Part shown: positions 16,219 through 25,988 of the stretch, in pieces
How positions within the stretch are numbered: the first letter of the stretch is position 1
Layout: each line of letters begins with the position of its first letter
DNA from: Chrysochromulina tobinii
Lineage: Eukaryota; Haptophyta; Prymnesiales; Chrysochromulinaceae
Length of the DNA: 27,562 nt
Assembly: GCA_001275005.1 (NCBI GenBank)
Contig: JWZX01001491.1
Coordinates: 1-27,562, forward strand
Reading direction: 5' to 3'
Made by a program: the position numbers and the translations under genes
The notes under the pieces: generated by a model
Database searches by the model: none
What the model was told of the DNA's origin: nothing
Seen by the model: the letters and a program-made list of their open reading frames with translations, nothing else

Positions 16219-19200
16219 CTATACACTATAGGGCGAGTGCAGCATTGGGTCGATGGTAGCCCGGCGCACGGGTTCTCCGTTGCCCTTGACCTTGGCAGGT
16301 ATGGACGACCTACCCCCCGGCTGGGGCACCCCCCTGATACCCATCAGGCCCTGAGGGGGGCGCTTCTTCATATTGGGTGGCGTCCCCTTGCGGACTTCCT
16401 TCCTAATATGGATCAGGAGCGATCCGAGCGACAGGCGTGAGCCCGTCGGGCTTCGCAGCTTGACGACCCTCCAGCCAGTGCGTAGCGAGGTCATTGGGAT
16501 GCATGCATAGCTGAGGAGCGTGCTCGTTGACACCGTGCGGTCGTACACGTGGAGGGCGAGGATCGCTTCGTCCTCCTGCCAAATCAGGGAGGCAATCAGA
16601 GGCAATCAGAGGCCATCAGAGGCAATCAGAGGCAATCAGAGGCAATCAGAGGCCATCAGAGGCCATCAGAGGCCATCAGAGGCAATCAGGTGAGCTCGTC
16701 GCGGCTCACCTGCTCCACCACGCAGTCCACAGACTGGTCGAAGCACGGAGAAGCTCCATTCCCCACAACGGGCTTCGTCGTGAACGTGCTGCCCTGTTCA
16801 CACGCGTGGCCAGTGGCGACTACAGAGACGAACCCGCCACCGTGGACGGCCACGTGCACAATGGGTGAGGTGACGGAAGCGACCTTGTTTGAGGGCACCT
16901 GTGAATGGGAAGGAAGGCGACGCGCTGTCGTGGGCAATCGCATGCAAGGCAGGCCCTCCGAGGCCTTCACAGCTGGCGCCGGTACCTTGCCTACGATCGA
17001 CATGCCCACCGGCCGGCACCACTTGTCGTAGACTTCGGGGATGCACAGCTGCCCGTTCACCTGTAAATGGGAAGGAAGGCGAAGCGCTGGGGTGAGCACT
17101 TGCATGCAAGGCAGGGGACTGCACAGAGAATGCTCGTTCACAGCTGCTCGTTCACACCTTCGGCAGGTGACGCGCCGATACGATCCGTACGCGCCACAGA
17201 GAATAGGAAGCCATCGCCATTGGCGTGACGAAGCCGAAGGGCTCATTGACGAAGCCGAAGGGCTCCTCGCCGGGCACGAAAAGGTCGTCGCCGTCGCCGT
17301 ACGTCGTAGGTGTGAACGAGCAGCTGTGAACGCCGTCGCCGTACGTCGCCGTCGCCGCAAGGTGTCCCATCCCCGCCATCAACGCCGAGGCAGCGCTCGA
17401 GGCAGCGCCGGAGGCGGCGCCCGAGGCAGCGCCCGAGGCAGCGCCCAAGGCAGCGCCCAAGGCAGCGCCCCCGCCACTTGCCGCCGCAGCCTTTTCAAGG
17501 GCCGCCCGGCGCATCCCCGGCGGCTTGAGTACGAAACCACACGAGCCGTTGGCGAGGAACTTGGCAAAGTTGAGGCGCATCGGCAAATCCCAAGTTTGGA
17601 AGTTGAGGCACACCTGATGAGGAGCGCCATCAGTGGTCATCAGTGGTCATCAGTGGTCATCAGAGGTCATCAGTGGTCATCAGAGGTCATCAGAGGTCAT
17701 CAGTGGAAGTTTGGAAGTTGAGGCACACCATTTGGGAGCCCATCGACCAGGCCGCCATGAGCACCGGCGCGTCGATGTTGGACGAATCTGGACGCACGCC
17801 GTCGGGGTCGACGCGCTGTGGTGAGCAATCAGAAGAGGCCATCAGAAGAGGCCATCAAGAGGCAATTGACGACACTCACCTTGACGCACGCCGTCGGGGT
17901 AGACGCGCGTGAGCATCGTCGCGTTGTGCGAGCACATCGCATTGCGGACGCTCGGATCCCTATAGAGCGACTTGATGCGTGCCTGATGAAGGAGGCAATC
18001 AGAGGCAATCAGAGGCAATCAGAGGACGCTCGGATCCCTATAGAGCGACTTGATGCGTGCCTGATGAAGGAGGCAATCAGAGGCAATCAGAGGCAATCAG
18101 AGGACGCTCGGATCCCTATAGAGCGACTTGATGCGTGCCTGATGAAGGAGGCAATCAGAACCGCTCAGAGGTAATCGGAGAGGTGATCAGAGGCAATCAG
18201 AGGTCATCCGAGGCGATCTGAGGCAACGCGGATGAGCGATTGAATGCATGCATCAAATGCAGTCCGGATGAGCGATTGAATGCATGCCTCCGGGATGGAC
18301 ACGATCTCAAAAAAGGGCGGCTGGCTGATGAAGAGGTCAATCAGCATGCACTCATAGGCGCAATCAGACGAGAGGATACCTCGGGTGTTGACGCGATCTC
18401 AAAAGGCGAGCGCCCGTGGTCCATCGGCAACGGTTCTTTGAATCTGATCGACGGGAGATATGTCACGTCGGAGAGCGACTCGGACCACGGGATGGCTTTC
18501 TTCGGAGGGACCTGATGAGGGGGGCAATTAGAGGTCATCAGAGGTCACTAGAGGTCATCAGAGGCCATCAGAGGTCATCCGAGGTCATCCGAGGCTATCA
18601 GACGCACGAAGACATGGCGCCCCTCAACGACGTGGTGCGCGGCGCTGGGATAGTGCGACGTGAAAAGATGCCCTCCTTCGCCCTCGTCGTCTTCGTCGTA
18701 CTGCACCTCGTGCAACCGACGCGACAAAGCGCCGTGTTGGGCGCCGATGCCGAAGAGCTCTCGCACGCTGCCCGATACGGCGCTCACGGATCGGAGGGAG
18801 AGGGTTCGTCCGCATGCAATTGACGAAGCCGGAGCTCCTGCCGAGTCAGTGGCGCCCAGCATGGCGCCCGGCATGGCGGCCGGGTGCTTGAATGAGGCGC
18901 CGTACTGGGCTCTTGCATGCGAGGCGGAGGGCGCCCCCAAGTGCTTGAAGGACTGCGTGATCGCGCTTCCGGCCTCGCTGATCCAGTGGCCGAGCATCGA
19001 AGCGAGAGGTGAGGGGGGGCACTCGGGTGCGTCGTTGAGTGCGCTCTCCGGGGGCGAGGGCGGCACCGAGGGGGGCGATGGCCTCTGACGAAACCGGCCC
19101 CCAAAGGCGGGGGTGTGACGAAACCGGCCCCCAAAGGCGGGGTTGTGACGAAATCGGGACCAAGGCGATCCCGCCGCCGTACCGCGCGCGCATGGCGCCG

Positions 19201-22200
19201 TGCCGGGCGCGACCGGCGCGATCGGCTCGGCTGCGGCGAAGAGACGATGCCCTGCTTGGAGCCAGGTGAACTTACGCACCGCACTTTGGAAGCGCAATCC
19301 CCGGATGGCGGAGACAGCTTCGCTGAACCGACTGCCTCTGTCCGAGGCCCGGAGACCGTTGCCGGTCGACCTGTCGGCCGCGAAGTCGCTGGCGATCGTT
19401 TCGTGTGGCGCCGCGCGACGCTTCCGGGCCTTGACCAGGAACTTTCCGCGAAGTTCGTCGGGGGAGGGGAGTCGGGAGGGGGGAAGGCCGGTGTAGAGTA
19501 CGGGGGGGGCGAGGCGATCACCGCATTCCTCGAGGAGGATGTCGACCAGCACCTCCTGCGTTACGTGTGAGCGACGCCATCAGACGCCATCAGAGGCCAT
19601 CAGAGGCAATCAATGATAGGTACATAGATGCAATCAGCACCTCTTGTGCGCGTCTCAATCTCGCAATCTCACCTGCTGCTCGGCCGAGCAATGCATCTCG
19701 AGCGAGAGTGTGATCGGGAACGGCGATGTGACGAAACCCTCCTCGACGATCGCCCGGATGCAATCACGGAACGCAATCGACTTGATGAGGGTGTTTCCAT
19801 GGGTGACACAGGGCTGGCCGTCCGCACCATCAAAGCAGTCTAGCTCGACGCAGCGGCACCCCATGCGCAAGAGGCGCCGGTACCTGTCCAAGAGGGTGAG
19901 GCGTTGTGGTGAGCACGTGCATGCAAGGCAGGCCATCAGCAGCTGGCGCCGGTACCTGTCCGTTGCGGTGCAATCAGGTGCACTCAGGTGCACTCAGGTG
20001 CACACGGGTGCAATCAGAGGGGTCATCGTACATGTCGGTTGAGGTCGGAGATCTCAATCTCAATCTCAATCTCAATCTCAATCTCAATCTCAATCTCGTA
20101 CATGTCGGTTGAGGCGCGCGAGGTGAGTTGATTGCCCTCGAGGTACGAGTTATGCGACGAGTTGCAATAGTAGTCCGAGAGCGGCAGCGTCATATCCTCG
20201 ACGACCGAGGACCGTGTATGGGGGTCGAAGGCGTCATTATGGGGCGAGAAGAGGGCCGCACGAAACTCAGTTTCGTCCAGCCATTCGTCTGAAAAGGCGT
20301 TGCCGCTTCCACAACTGCTTCCACAACTGCTTCCACAGCTGCGAACGTTGACGCCGTGGAAGGGCACCTGCCGGTAAACCTGCCGCCACTCCGCCTCAAG
20401 CTCCGCCTCCGTCGCGTCTTGCATGCCCTGCTCATCGCGCAGGAACCGAAGGAAGCCGGCCTTGGGCATCACCTTCGTGCCCGACACGACGCCTCGATGG
20501 CCGTTACTGCCCACATCGAACGCCGGCACGGCGCTCGCATACCTGTGGACGTGCGGGCGCCGTGGTGGGCACTCGCATGCAGCCCGCGCGGTGCGCGCCG
20601 GCACGGCGCGATCTGATCGCATACCGATCGAAGAGGTCGCAGATCTGAATCTCAATCTGAATCTGAATCTCAATCTCAATCGCATACCGATCGAAGAGGT
20701 CGGAGATCGCGATCTCCTTGGAGCGCAGCTCGCGGTCCAGAATGTCGAGCACCTGCTGCGCGTTGACGCGGCCGCCATTGGGAGGCGCCGTGGTGAGCAC
20801 CTTCTGCGCGTTGAACCCCGCCACGTCACCAGTGCCGGCCTGACGACCATCCGAAACATCGGGTACAGCGCCCGTCACGGCGCCGCGTGTACGCGCCGCG
20901 TTGAGCTCTGCGCCCGTTACGGCGCCACCGGTACGCGCCGCGTTAAGCTCCGCGAGCCTCGCCTCGCGAGATCGCTCGGCGCGCTCGCATGCATCGGCGC
21001 ATGCATTCTGAGCCCACTCGAGCGTCTGGATGATGTTGAGGCGTACAAAGCACTCCAACAGCTCCCTGCGGTGGAGGAAGGAGGCGCCCGAGGGCAATCT
21101 CAGGGTAGATCTCTGGGCAATCTCGAGGTAAATATCGGGTGCAATCTCGGTGGTAATCTCAACTCTTAATCTCGGTTCCATCTCGAGGGAAATCTAAGTG
21201 GCAATCTAGGGGACAATCTCGGCGCACCTGGCATTGAGCAGCCCGTCGCTCTTGGCATCGGACGCTCGAAAGCAAGCGAGCACGAGCGCCACGAGCTCCG
21301 GCGGGAAAGAGTGCCGCTGTTGATGCACCGAGCGCACCATCGCCTGCAGTGACGGTCATCCAGACGCGGTCGTCGGTCGCTTCATTGGGGGCAATCTCGG
21401 GGACAATCTCGGCGTACCTGCAGTCCGGTCATCCAGACGCGGTAGTCGGTCGCTTCATTGGGCACGATGTCGAGCGCCCGTTGACCCTCCGCGACGCCAT
21501 ATGAGTTCAACATGAGCGTGATGCAAGGCGTGTTGAAGTCCGGGTGGCGAGAAGCATGCACAGAGAGGATCTCGTGCACGAGCACCTGTGAATGGGAAGG
21601 AAGGCGAAGCGCTGGGGTGAGCACTTGCATGCACGGAGAGGATCTCGTGCACGAGCACCTGATGAGGGAGGCAATCAGAGGTCATCATCAGAGGTCATCA
21701 TCAGAGGTCATCAAGTGATCATCAAGTGGAATCTCGTGCACGAGCTCCGCTCTCCCGCGCCATGACCAACGCAGAGGTCGGAGATCGCAATCTCAATCTC
21801 AATCTCAATCTCAATCTCAATCTCACCGCTCTCCCGCGCCATGACCAACGCAGCAGCTCGCCGTGAGAAGAGAGCTGGAGGAAGGCTGGCTTGGGCCGTT
21901 GACCTGTGGGGAAGGGATGCGCCGCGGTGAGCACTTGCATGCAGCTGGAGGAAGGCTGGCTTGAGCCGTTGACGAAGCCCGACGAGCGGAGGACGCGTGG
22001 CAATCAGTGGTCATCATCGGTGGTCATTATCGGAAGTCATCATCGGAGGTCATCATCGGAGGTCATCATCGGAGGTTATCATCGGAGGTCATCAAGTGAC
22101 CATCAAGTGGTCATCACCTCGCTTGGAGAGCAGCAGATAAGTTCCCGTCGCCATTTGACGAATCGCGCGCGCTTCGGCATCGGTGAGCGCCGTGGTGAGC

Positions 22201-25200
22201 GTCGCCATTTGACGAATCGCGCGCGCTTCGGCGTCGGTGAGCGCCTTGGTGAGCGCCGCATGCAGATGGTCGGGTAGCTCACGCCGCGGCTCCAACGCCG
22301 CGCCGTGGTGAGCACTTGCATGCAGATGGTCGGGTAGCTCACGCCGCGGCGCCGCGCCGTCAGCGCCGCTCGACGACGACGGCGCACCGAGGAGCTGCTC
22401 GCGCTCGCGACGACGCAGACCTGTGGGGAAGCGAGCAAGGCGCCGTGGTGAGCACCTCGCCCGCTGAAGAGGTCGGGGCGTCAGCGTACCTTGGCGCTGT
22501 CGTGAGCGCTGTCGGGTCTCTTGGCGGTGCTCGTACCGGTACGTGTAACGAATGTATACGGCAGAGCCGACGAGGAGGAGCGCGCGCGCCACATTTGCGG
22601 GGATGCCCGCGATCAACGCAAAGCGCACGTCGGGTTCGGGCAGCACTGCCTGCCCCACGCCCGCGACGGCGACGATCAGGGCGCTGATCGAGAGGGCCAA
22701 ATGCGTCAGACCTGATGAGGGAGATCATCAGAGGCAATCAGAGGCAATCTAAGGCAATCAGAGGCACTCAGAGGCACTCAGAGGCAATCAGAGGGTTCGT
22801 CAGACCGAGGAGCCCAAAGAAGAAGAGAGTTGATGAGGGAGATCATCAGAGGCAATCAGAGGCAATCAGAGGCACTCAGAGGGTTCGTCAGACCGGGAGT
22901 TCAAAGAAGAAGAGAGTTGATGAGGGAGATCATCAGAGGCAATCAGAGGCAATCAGAGGCAATCAGAGGGTTCGTCAGACCGAGGAGCCCAAAGAAGAAG
23001 AGAGTCCTCTTATGGATCTTGCGAGATGCAATCCCGGCGAGGATCGTCGTCATCAACGAGAGGCTGATGGTGAGCACCGCGAGGACGACCCAAGCGGGCT
23101 GCCAGCCGAGACGGACCGCCTGCGGAAGAGCGCTCACGACAGCGCCATCGCCCGAGGCCGTGGTGAGCGCGCGCGCCGTGGCGAGCGCATGCAAGCAATC
23201 GCGTACACTCGGGTGCAATCTCGGTGGTAATCTCGGTGTACCTGTATGATCTGAGAGAGAGAGGGACGACCTCGCAATCTCGGGTGCAATCTCGGTGGTA
23301 ATCTCGGCGCACCTGTATGGTCCACCAGAGCAGGAAGGCGTGCCAGATCACCGAGATGAAGAAGTCGATCCCAGCGAAGCCCTGGTAGTAAGTCTTACGC
23401 AGCGTCTGCCGCCGCTCCATCATGTCGAAGGTTTTCGTCTTCACGTACCTGTGGGGATGGCGAGGCGCCGTGGTGAGCACTTGCATGCCGCTCCATCATG
23501 TCGAAGGTTTTCGTCTTCACGTACCTGTGGGGAAGAGATGGCGCCGTGGTGAGCACTTGCATGCCGCTCCATCATGCCGAGCTCGCGGGCATTGAACTCT
23601 CGGCGCACCGGTCGGGGGCAATCTCGGGGGCAATCTCGGAGGCAATCTCGCGGGCAATCTCGGGGGCAATCTCGGGGGCTATCTCGCGGGCAATCTCGCG
23701 GGCACTCCCGGGGATTGAACTCTCGGCGCGCACCGGTAGCCCCACGCGCGACGCGCGACGCACTCGAGCACGAGGAAGAGCATGAGGCACGTGAACGCGA
23801 ACGCGGGCGCCGAGGCGGTGGGCTGGTATCCCAGCCTGTACTGCGTGTATGCCGCGCACTGCGTCGCGATCGAGCTCTGGGTGCAGCAATAGCCCGCCGG
23901 CACGTACCTGTGGGGAAGGCGAGGCGCCGTGGTGAGCACTTGCATGCCGCTCCATCAAGTCTGGGTGCAGCAATAGCCCGCGGGCGCCGTCTCGGGCAGC
24001 TCAGCGGGCGCCGTCTCGGGCAGCTCAGCGGGCGCCGTCTCGGGCTGGGTGCAGCAATAGCCCGCCGGCACGTACACGGAGGCAGCGCTGCTATGCACGT
24101 TCGTCTGGTTGAGCGCCGAGGCGGCGGCGGCGGCGGCAGCGGCGGCGGCGGCGGCGGCATCTTCGGCCGCCTCGCATGCTGCCAAATCGGACCTGATGAG
24201 GGAGATCATCAGAGGCAATCAGAGGCCATCAAAGGTAATCAGAGGCAATCAAAGGGTTCGTCAGGCCAAATCGGACATGAACCGAAACCACGGGATGCGA
24301 TTCGAATCGTCGGACATCGCAATCAGAGGCAATCAAAGGGTTCGTCAGGCCAAGTCGGACATGAACCGAAACCACGGGATGCGATTTGAATCGTCGGACA
24401 TCGAGAGCGCTGTCAGGCCGCGGTCGACGATGATGAAGACGAGCACGCAGAGCGTCGCCGCGGCGGTATCCATCTGGAACGGAGATTCGGTCCAGATTCC
24501 GGAGAGGAAGAAGAAGAGGAAGAGGACCAAGATTAAGAGCTCAATCACGCCTAGGAACACACATGCGGACGGGCTGGGGCGTGCGGCCGCGTGCTGCCCG
24601 CTGACGAACAAGGTCGAGGACTCAACGATGACCAGCACCATCACGCCCAGGGCCACGAGCAATTGCATCTTCACAGCGAGCGGCAGGTTGCTGCGAGAGT
24701 CGATCATCAGTGGTCATCAGAGGCCATCAGTGGTCATCAGAAGCAATCAGTGGTCATCAGTGCCATCAGAGTCATCAGTGGCAATCAGAGGTCATCAGAG
24801 TCGATCGACGATGGTCATCAGTGGCAATCAGAGCTCATCAGTGGCCATTCGATCTGGCGCGAGCCGAGAGTGATGAGAGCGCCAATCAGTGATCAGAGGG
24901 CACCTGGGAGCCAATCAGTGAAATGAGACCTCTCCGGTGTGAATAGAGACCTCTAAGGTGTGAATAGAGACCTCTCACGCACCTGAGCTGCTGCCCAAAC
25001 GACATATGACTCGCGAGTGCCGTCTTCGCGAAGAGGAAGTGTTGGTGGTCGTGGATGGTTTCCTCCTCCACCTGATGAGGGAGGCAATCAGAGGTCATCA
25101 TCAGAGGTCATCAAGTGAGGACATGGATGGTTTCCTCCTCCACCTTCTTCTTCTTGACCTGGACCGCGAGCTGCAGCCACTGGTTGAGCACGTCGGCCGA

Positions 25201-25884
25201 GGAGACGAGCGCCGCGGGCGGTGGCGGCCACGGAGCGCCGTCCTGGCGCAGCTCGGGTGGCGCCTGCTGCAGCATCGGGCGCATCTCAATCTCGATACGA
25301 TCTCGGGCGTGCGTCACGGTGCAGCGCGAGACGACGCCCGAGACGACGCCCGCACCCGCTGGCGCCTCGTGCTCCAAATCAGGCAACTGATCCATGTCAT
25401 CCCACTCGCCGTGGTGCGACCTCCCTCCCTCGAGCAGATCGACGAGCGAGTGCGCCTGCAGCTCCGAGAGCTTGGCGATGGACTCGGCCACGGCGGGCGT
25501 GCAAGGCACGCGATGCCGGTGCACGGAATGGATCTCGACGAGGATCTCGTCGGGACGTCCGTCTTCAAGTCCAGTCTTGTCGTCCCACCTCGGTGTCGTG
25601 AGCGTCGACTCCGCCCCGCCGCTACTCCGGGCCAGCAACTTGCTCGACACCATCGAGAGCAGGCCCCGTTGGCGCTCCGTTGTAGCGTTCCGCGTGTAGC
25701 GCTCCTGACGCTCCGGAGATGACTCACCTCTGGCATTCGGGGCGTCGGCGAACGAGTCTCGGCCCGACGCTCTCCGAGAGGGACTGCTCGGCCGGGTCCG
25801 CATTCGGAGTTGGAGTTTCGTCTTCGAAAATGACGAAAGAATTCGCATCGGCAATCCCCTACTAGTATGTGTTAAACGGACCAT
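16219..25884 (-). CDS. Transmembrane phosphoinositide phospholipase C (8-TM block fused to PH-EF-X-Y-C2)
   Basis: Predicted to hydrolyse PIP2 to IP3 and diacylglycerol. Exons: 25884-25144, 25071-24983, 24690-24361, 24192-24076, 23907-23734, 23448-23313, 23119-22981, 22711-22490, 22420-22118, 21903-21827, 21585-21418, 21343-21228, 21065-20801, 20752-20688, 20542-20102, 19883-19673, 19555-18608, 18511-18380, 18320-18288, 17982-17890, 17815-17729, 17613-17158, 17060-16986, 16898-16710, 16575-16219. All phases agree; about 1987 residues. Residues 280-625 hold about eight hydrophobic helices; PH is about 743-832, EF-like 833-1090, X 1105-1235, linker, Y 1515-1660, C2 1768-1925. Catalytic residues of the family are kept: SSHNSY (His, Asn), CVELDC (Glu, Asp), VTHGNT (His), LSLEMHC (Glu). 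Y shows LNFQTWDLPM. Two separate genes meeting near ATG 22140 (MATGTYLLLS) is the main alternative. Exons 18-21 boundaries are least certain. Confidence 0.7.
17614..17728 (-). mobile_element. Family A intron with 22-bp exon duplication in the PLC Y domain
   Basis: GTGTGCCTCAACTTCCAAAC then TT is present both right after ATG at 17728 (as the donor side) and as the start of the downstream exon at 17613. Between them lies a run of ACTGATGACC decamers ending CCTCATCAG. Splicing leaves one copy and yields GSQMVCLNFQTWDLPM, the conserved PLC sequence. Confidence 0.85.
17946..18180 (-). repeat. Three 78-bp exon-plus-family-A units in a GC-AG intron
   Basis: GGACGCTCGGATCCCTATAG (the start of a PLC Y-domain exon, read in reverse) plus GCAATCAGAG decamers repeats exactly every 78 bp from 17946, 18024 and 18102. 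The coding copy is the one nearest 17982-17890. The donor is GAG|GCATGCATTC at 18287, so a GC-AG intron of 305 nt removes all extra copies and joins SIPE to ARIKSLYRDPSVR. The near identity of the units shows that the expansion is recent. Confidence 0.8.
19884..20101 (-). mobile_element. Three-layer compound intron (C, A-like, B) in the PLC X domain
   Basis: Donor AT|GTACGAGATTGAG. Layers on the minus strand: a GAGATT run, then a copy of CAACCGACATGTACGA; a CACCTGAGTG decamer run ending CGGACAG, then GTACCGGCGCCAGCTG; a B core ending TTGGACAG, then the true exon GTACCGGCGCCTCTTG. Splicing 20102 to 19883 restores DMYRRLLRMGCRCVELD, the conserved X-domain entry. Confidence 0.8.
20543..20687 (-). 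mobile_element. C plus B compound intron in the PLC EF-hand region
   Basis: Donor GATCG|GTATGCGATTGAG, a GAGATT/CAGATT run, then a copy of CGACCTCTTCGATCG plus GTATGCGATC, then a diverged copy of the next exon (GCGCCGTGCCGGCG), a B core and CCACAG|GTATGCGAGC. Splicing gives DLFDRYASAVPAFD. The architecture is the same as the UGT intron at 6832-7022. Confidence 0.8.
21586..21826 (-). mobile_element. C plus A plus B compound intron in the PH domain
   Basis: Donor GCG|GTGAGATTGAG. A C run is followed by a copy of the exon end (TTGGTCATGGCGCGGGAGAG), then an A run ending CATCAG, a copy of the next exon (GTGCTCGTGCACGAGATCC), a B element ending CATTCACAG, and the true exon with the same start. 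Three families are stacked in one intron, each separated by exon copies. Splicing gives WRGRAVLVHEILSV. Confidence 0.8.
22712..22980 (-). repeat. Family A intron with three exon-copy units (87-88 bp)
   Basis: The end of a transmembrane exon (CTTCTTTGGGCTCCTCG then GTCTGACGAACC) is repeated with A runs between. The GGTTCG word marking each unit recurs at 22795, 22883 and 22970. The true join is CTCG|GTCTGACGAACCC...CATCAG|GTCTGACGCATTTG, from 22981 to 22711, giving FFFGLLGLTHLALSI. The second unit carries a small deletion. Confidence 0.75.
23120..23312 (-). mobile_element. Compound intron: two D runs plus a family B remnant
   Basis: Donor ATACAG|GTGCGCCGAGATTACC. A short D run is followed by a second CATACAG with GTACACCGAGATTACC, then a B-like core (GCATGCGCTCGCCACGG and CTCACCACGG), ending CTTCCGCAG|GCGGTCCG. 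It links transmembrane segments five and six in frame. Confidence 0.65.
23449..23733 (-). mobile_element. Compound intron: D run plus two tandem family B units (76 bp)
   Basis: Donor TACCG|GTGCGCGCCGAG. A D run (GAGATTGCCCCC type) ends in a second GTGCGCCGAGAGTTCAATG copy. Then follow two B units, each ending CCCCACAG|GTACGTGAAG and each carrying the exon piece TTCGACATGATGGAGCG. The true exon starts at 23448. Joining gives WGYRYVKTKTFDMMERRQ without the duplicated peptides. Confidence 0.7.
23908..24075 (-). mobile_element. Family B intron with 24-bp tandem repeat
   Basis: Donor TCCGT|GTACGTGCCGGCGG and acceptor CCCCACAG|GTACGTGCCGGCGG share 14 bp or more. Inside are copies of GGCTATTGCTGCACCCAG from the next exon, three units of CCGAGACGGCGCCCGCTGAG plus CTGC, and a B core. 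Splicing gives SVYVPAGYCCTQSSIA once instead of twice. Confidence 0.75.
24193..24360 (-). mobile_element. Family A intron with long duplicated exon segment
   Basis: About 65 bp (GATGTCCGACGATTC...TTCGGTTCATGTCCGA...GACGAACCCTTTGATTGCC) occurs twice in tandem, and a third partial copy (GTCCGATTTGGC) starts the downstream exon at 24192. Donor AT|GTCCGACTTGGCC, acceptor CCTCATCAG|GTCCGATTTGG. Splicing gives FRFMSDLAACEAAED. Confidence 0.75.
25072..25143 (-). mobile_element. Family A intron with about 20-bp exon duplication
   Basis: GTGGAGGAGGAAACCATCCA occurs at the donor (25143) and at the start of the next exon (25071). Between them are three TGATGACCTC-type decamers and TGCCTCCCTCATCAG. It is a 72-nt minimal, clean example of the family in the minus-strand gene, mirroring 2284-2350 on the plus strand. 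Confidence 0.85.
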
Positions 25885-25988
25885 TCGTTTAAGAGGACTT
25901 GCGCGCACGGCGGTTCATTCACACCTCCTTCCTCACAGTGCTCGGCCGGGTTCACGCAGGGGCAGACCCCTCCCTGGCTGGCTGGACC
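25885..25988. promoter_or_regulatory. Short divergent promoter region
   Basis: About 105 bp separate the first ATG of the transmembrane PLC gene (25884, minus) from ATG 25989 of the next gene (plus). Both 5' UTRs and any promoter elements must share or overlap this stretch. The minus frame is open to 25908 with no further ATG. No TATA box was seen. Confidence 0.35.

Larger units (their letters stand above)
16219..22140 (-). other. PH-EF-X-Y-C2 phospholipase C module of the large minus-strand gene
   Basis: This module is firm regardless of the fusion question. PH: GTYLLLSKRG then KPAFLQLSSHGELLRW, HEILSV and DIVPNEATDYRVWMTGL, the usual PLC PH ending. EF-like: RASDAKSDGLLNA and AGFLRFLRDEQGMQDA, the FLRFLRDEQG hallmark. 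X box: PLSDYYCNSSHNSYLEGNQL, MGCRCVELDCFDG and LSLEMHCSAEQQ. Linker: about 275 residues, low-complexity, with a repeat of NPAFGGRFRH type at 19089-19160. Y box: LSDVTYLPSIRF, RVYPDGV, DSSNIDAPVLMAAW and VCLNFQTWDLPMRLN. C2: WRVRIVSARHLPK, TKPVVGNGASPCFDQS and CIPMTSLRTGWRVVKL. A basic tail of about 60 residues follows. The order matches delta/zeta-type PLC. Confidence 0.93.
22118..24690 (-). other. Eight-helix membrane module of the large minus-strand gene
   Basis: Hydrophobic segments in order: LLVALGVMVLVIVESSTLF; FLGVIELLILVLFLFFFLSG; AAATLCVLVFIIVDRGL; FAFTCLMLFLVLEC; GFAGIDFFISVIWHAFLLWW; WVVLAVLTISLSLMTTILAG; LFFFGLLGLTHLALSISALI; and IPANVARALLLVGSAVYI. A poly-Ala loop and a Cys-containing loop (AGYCCTQSS) lie between helices 3 and 4. 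The preceding 275 residues are hydrophilic. The pattern loosely recalls TMEM181/Wntless-like seven-helix proteins, but I cannot assign a family. The coding frame continues without a stop from the last helix (YIRYTYRYEHRQ) through a charged linker (REREQLLG) into the PH domain. Confidence 0.7.

Noticed and set aside
16210-16234. CACTATAGGGCGA resembles the core of the T7 promoter found in cloning vectors
   Set aside because: Only about 13 bp match, no further vector sequence follows, and the stretch lies inside the last PLC codons and stop. Treated as chance.
17960-18180. Regularly spaced repeats that resemble a CRISPR array
   Set aside because: The repeated part is exon sequence and decamer runs with no variable spacers, it lies within a eukaryotic intron, and no cas genes are present.
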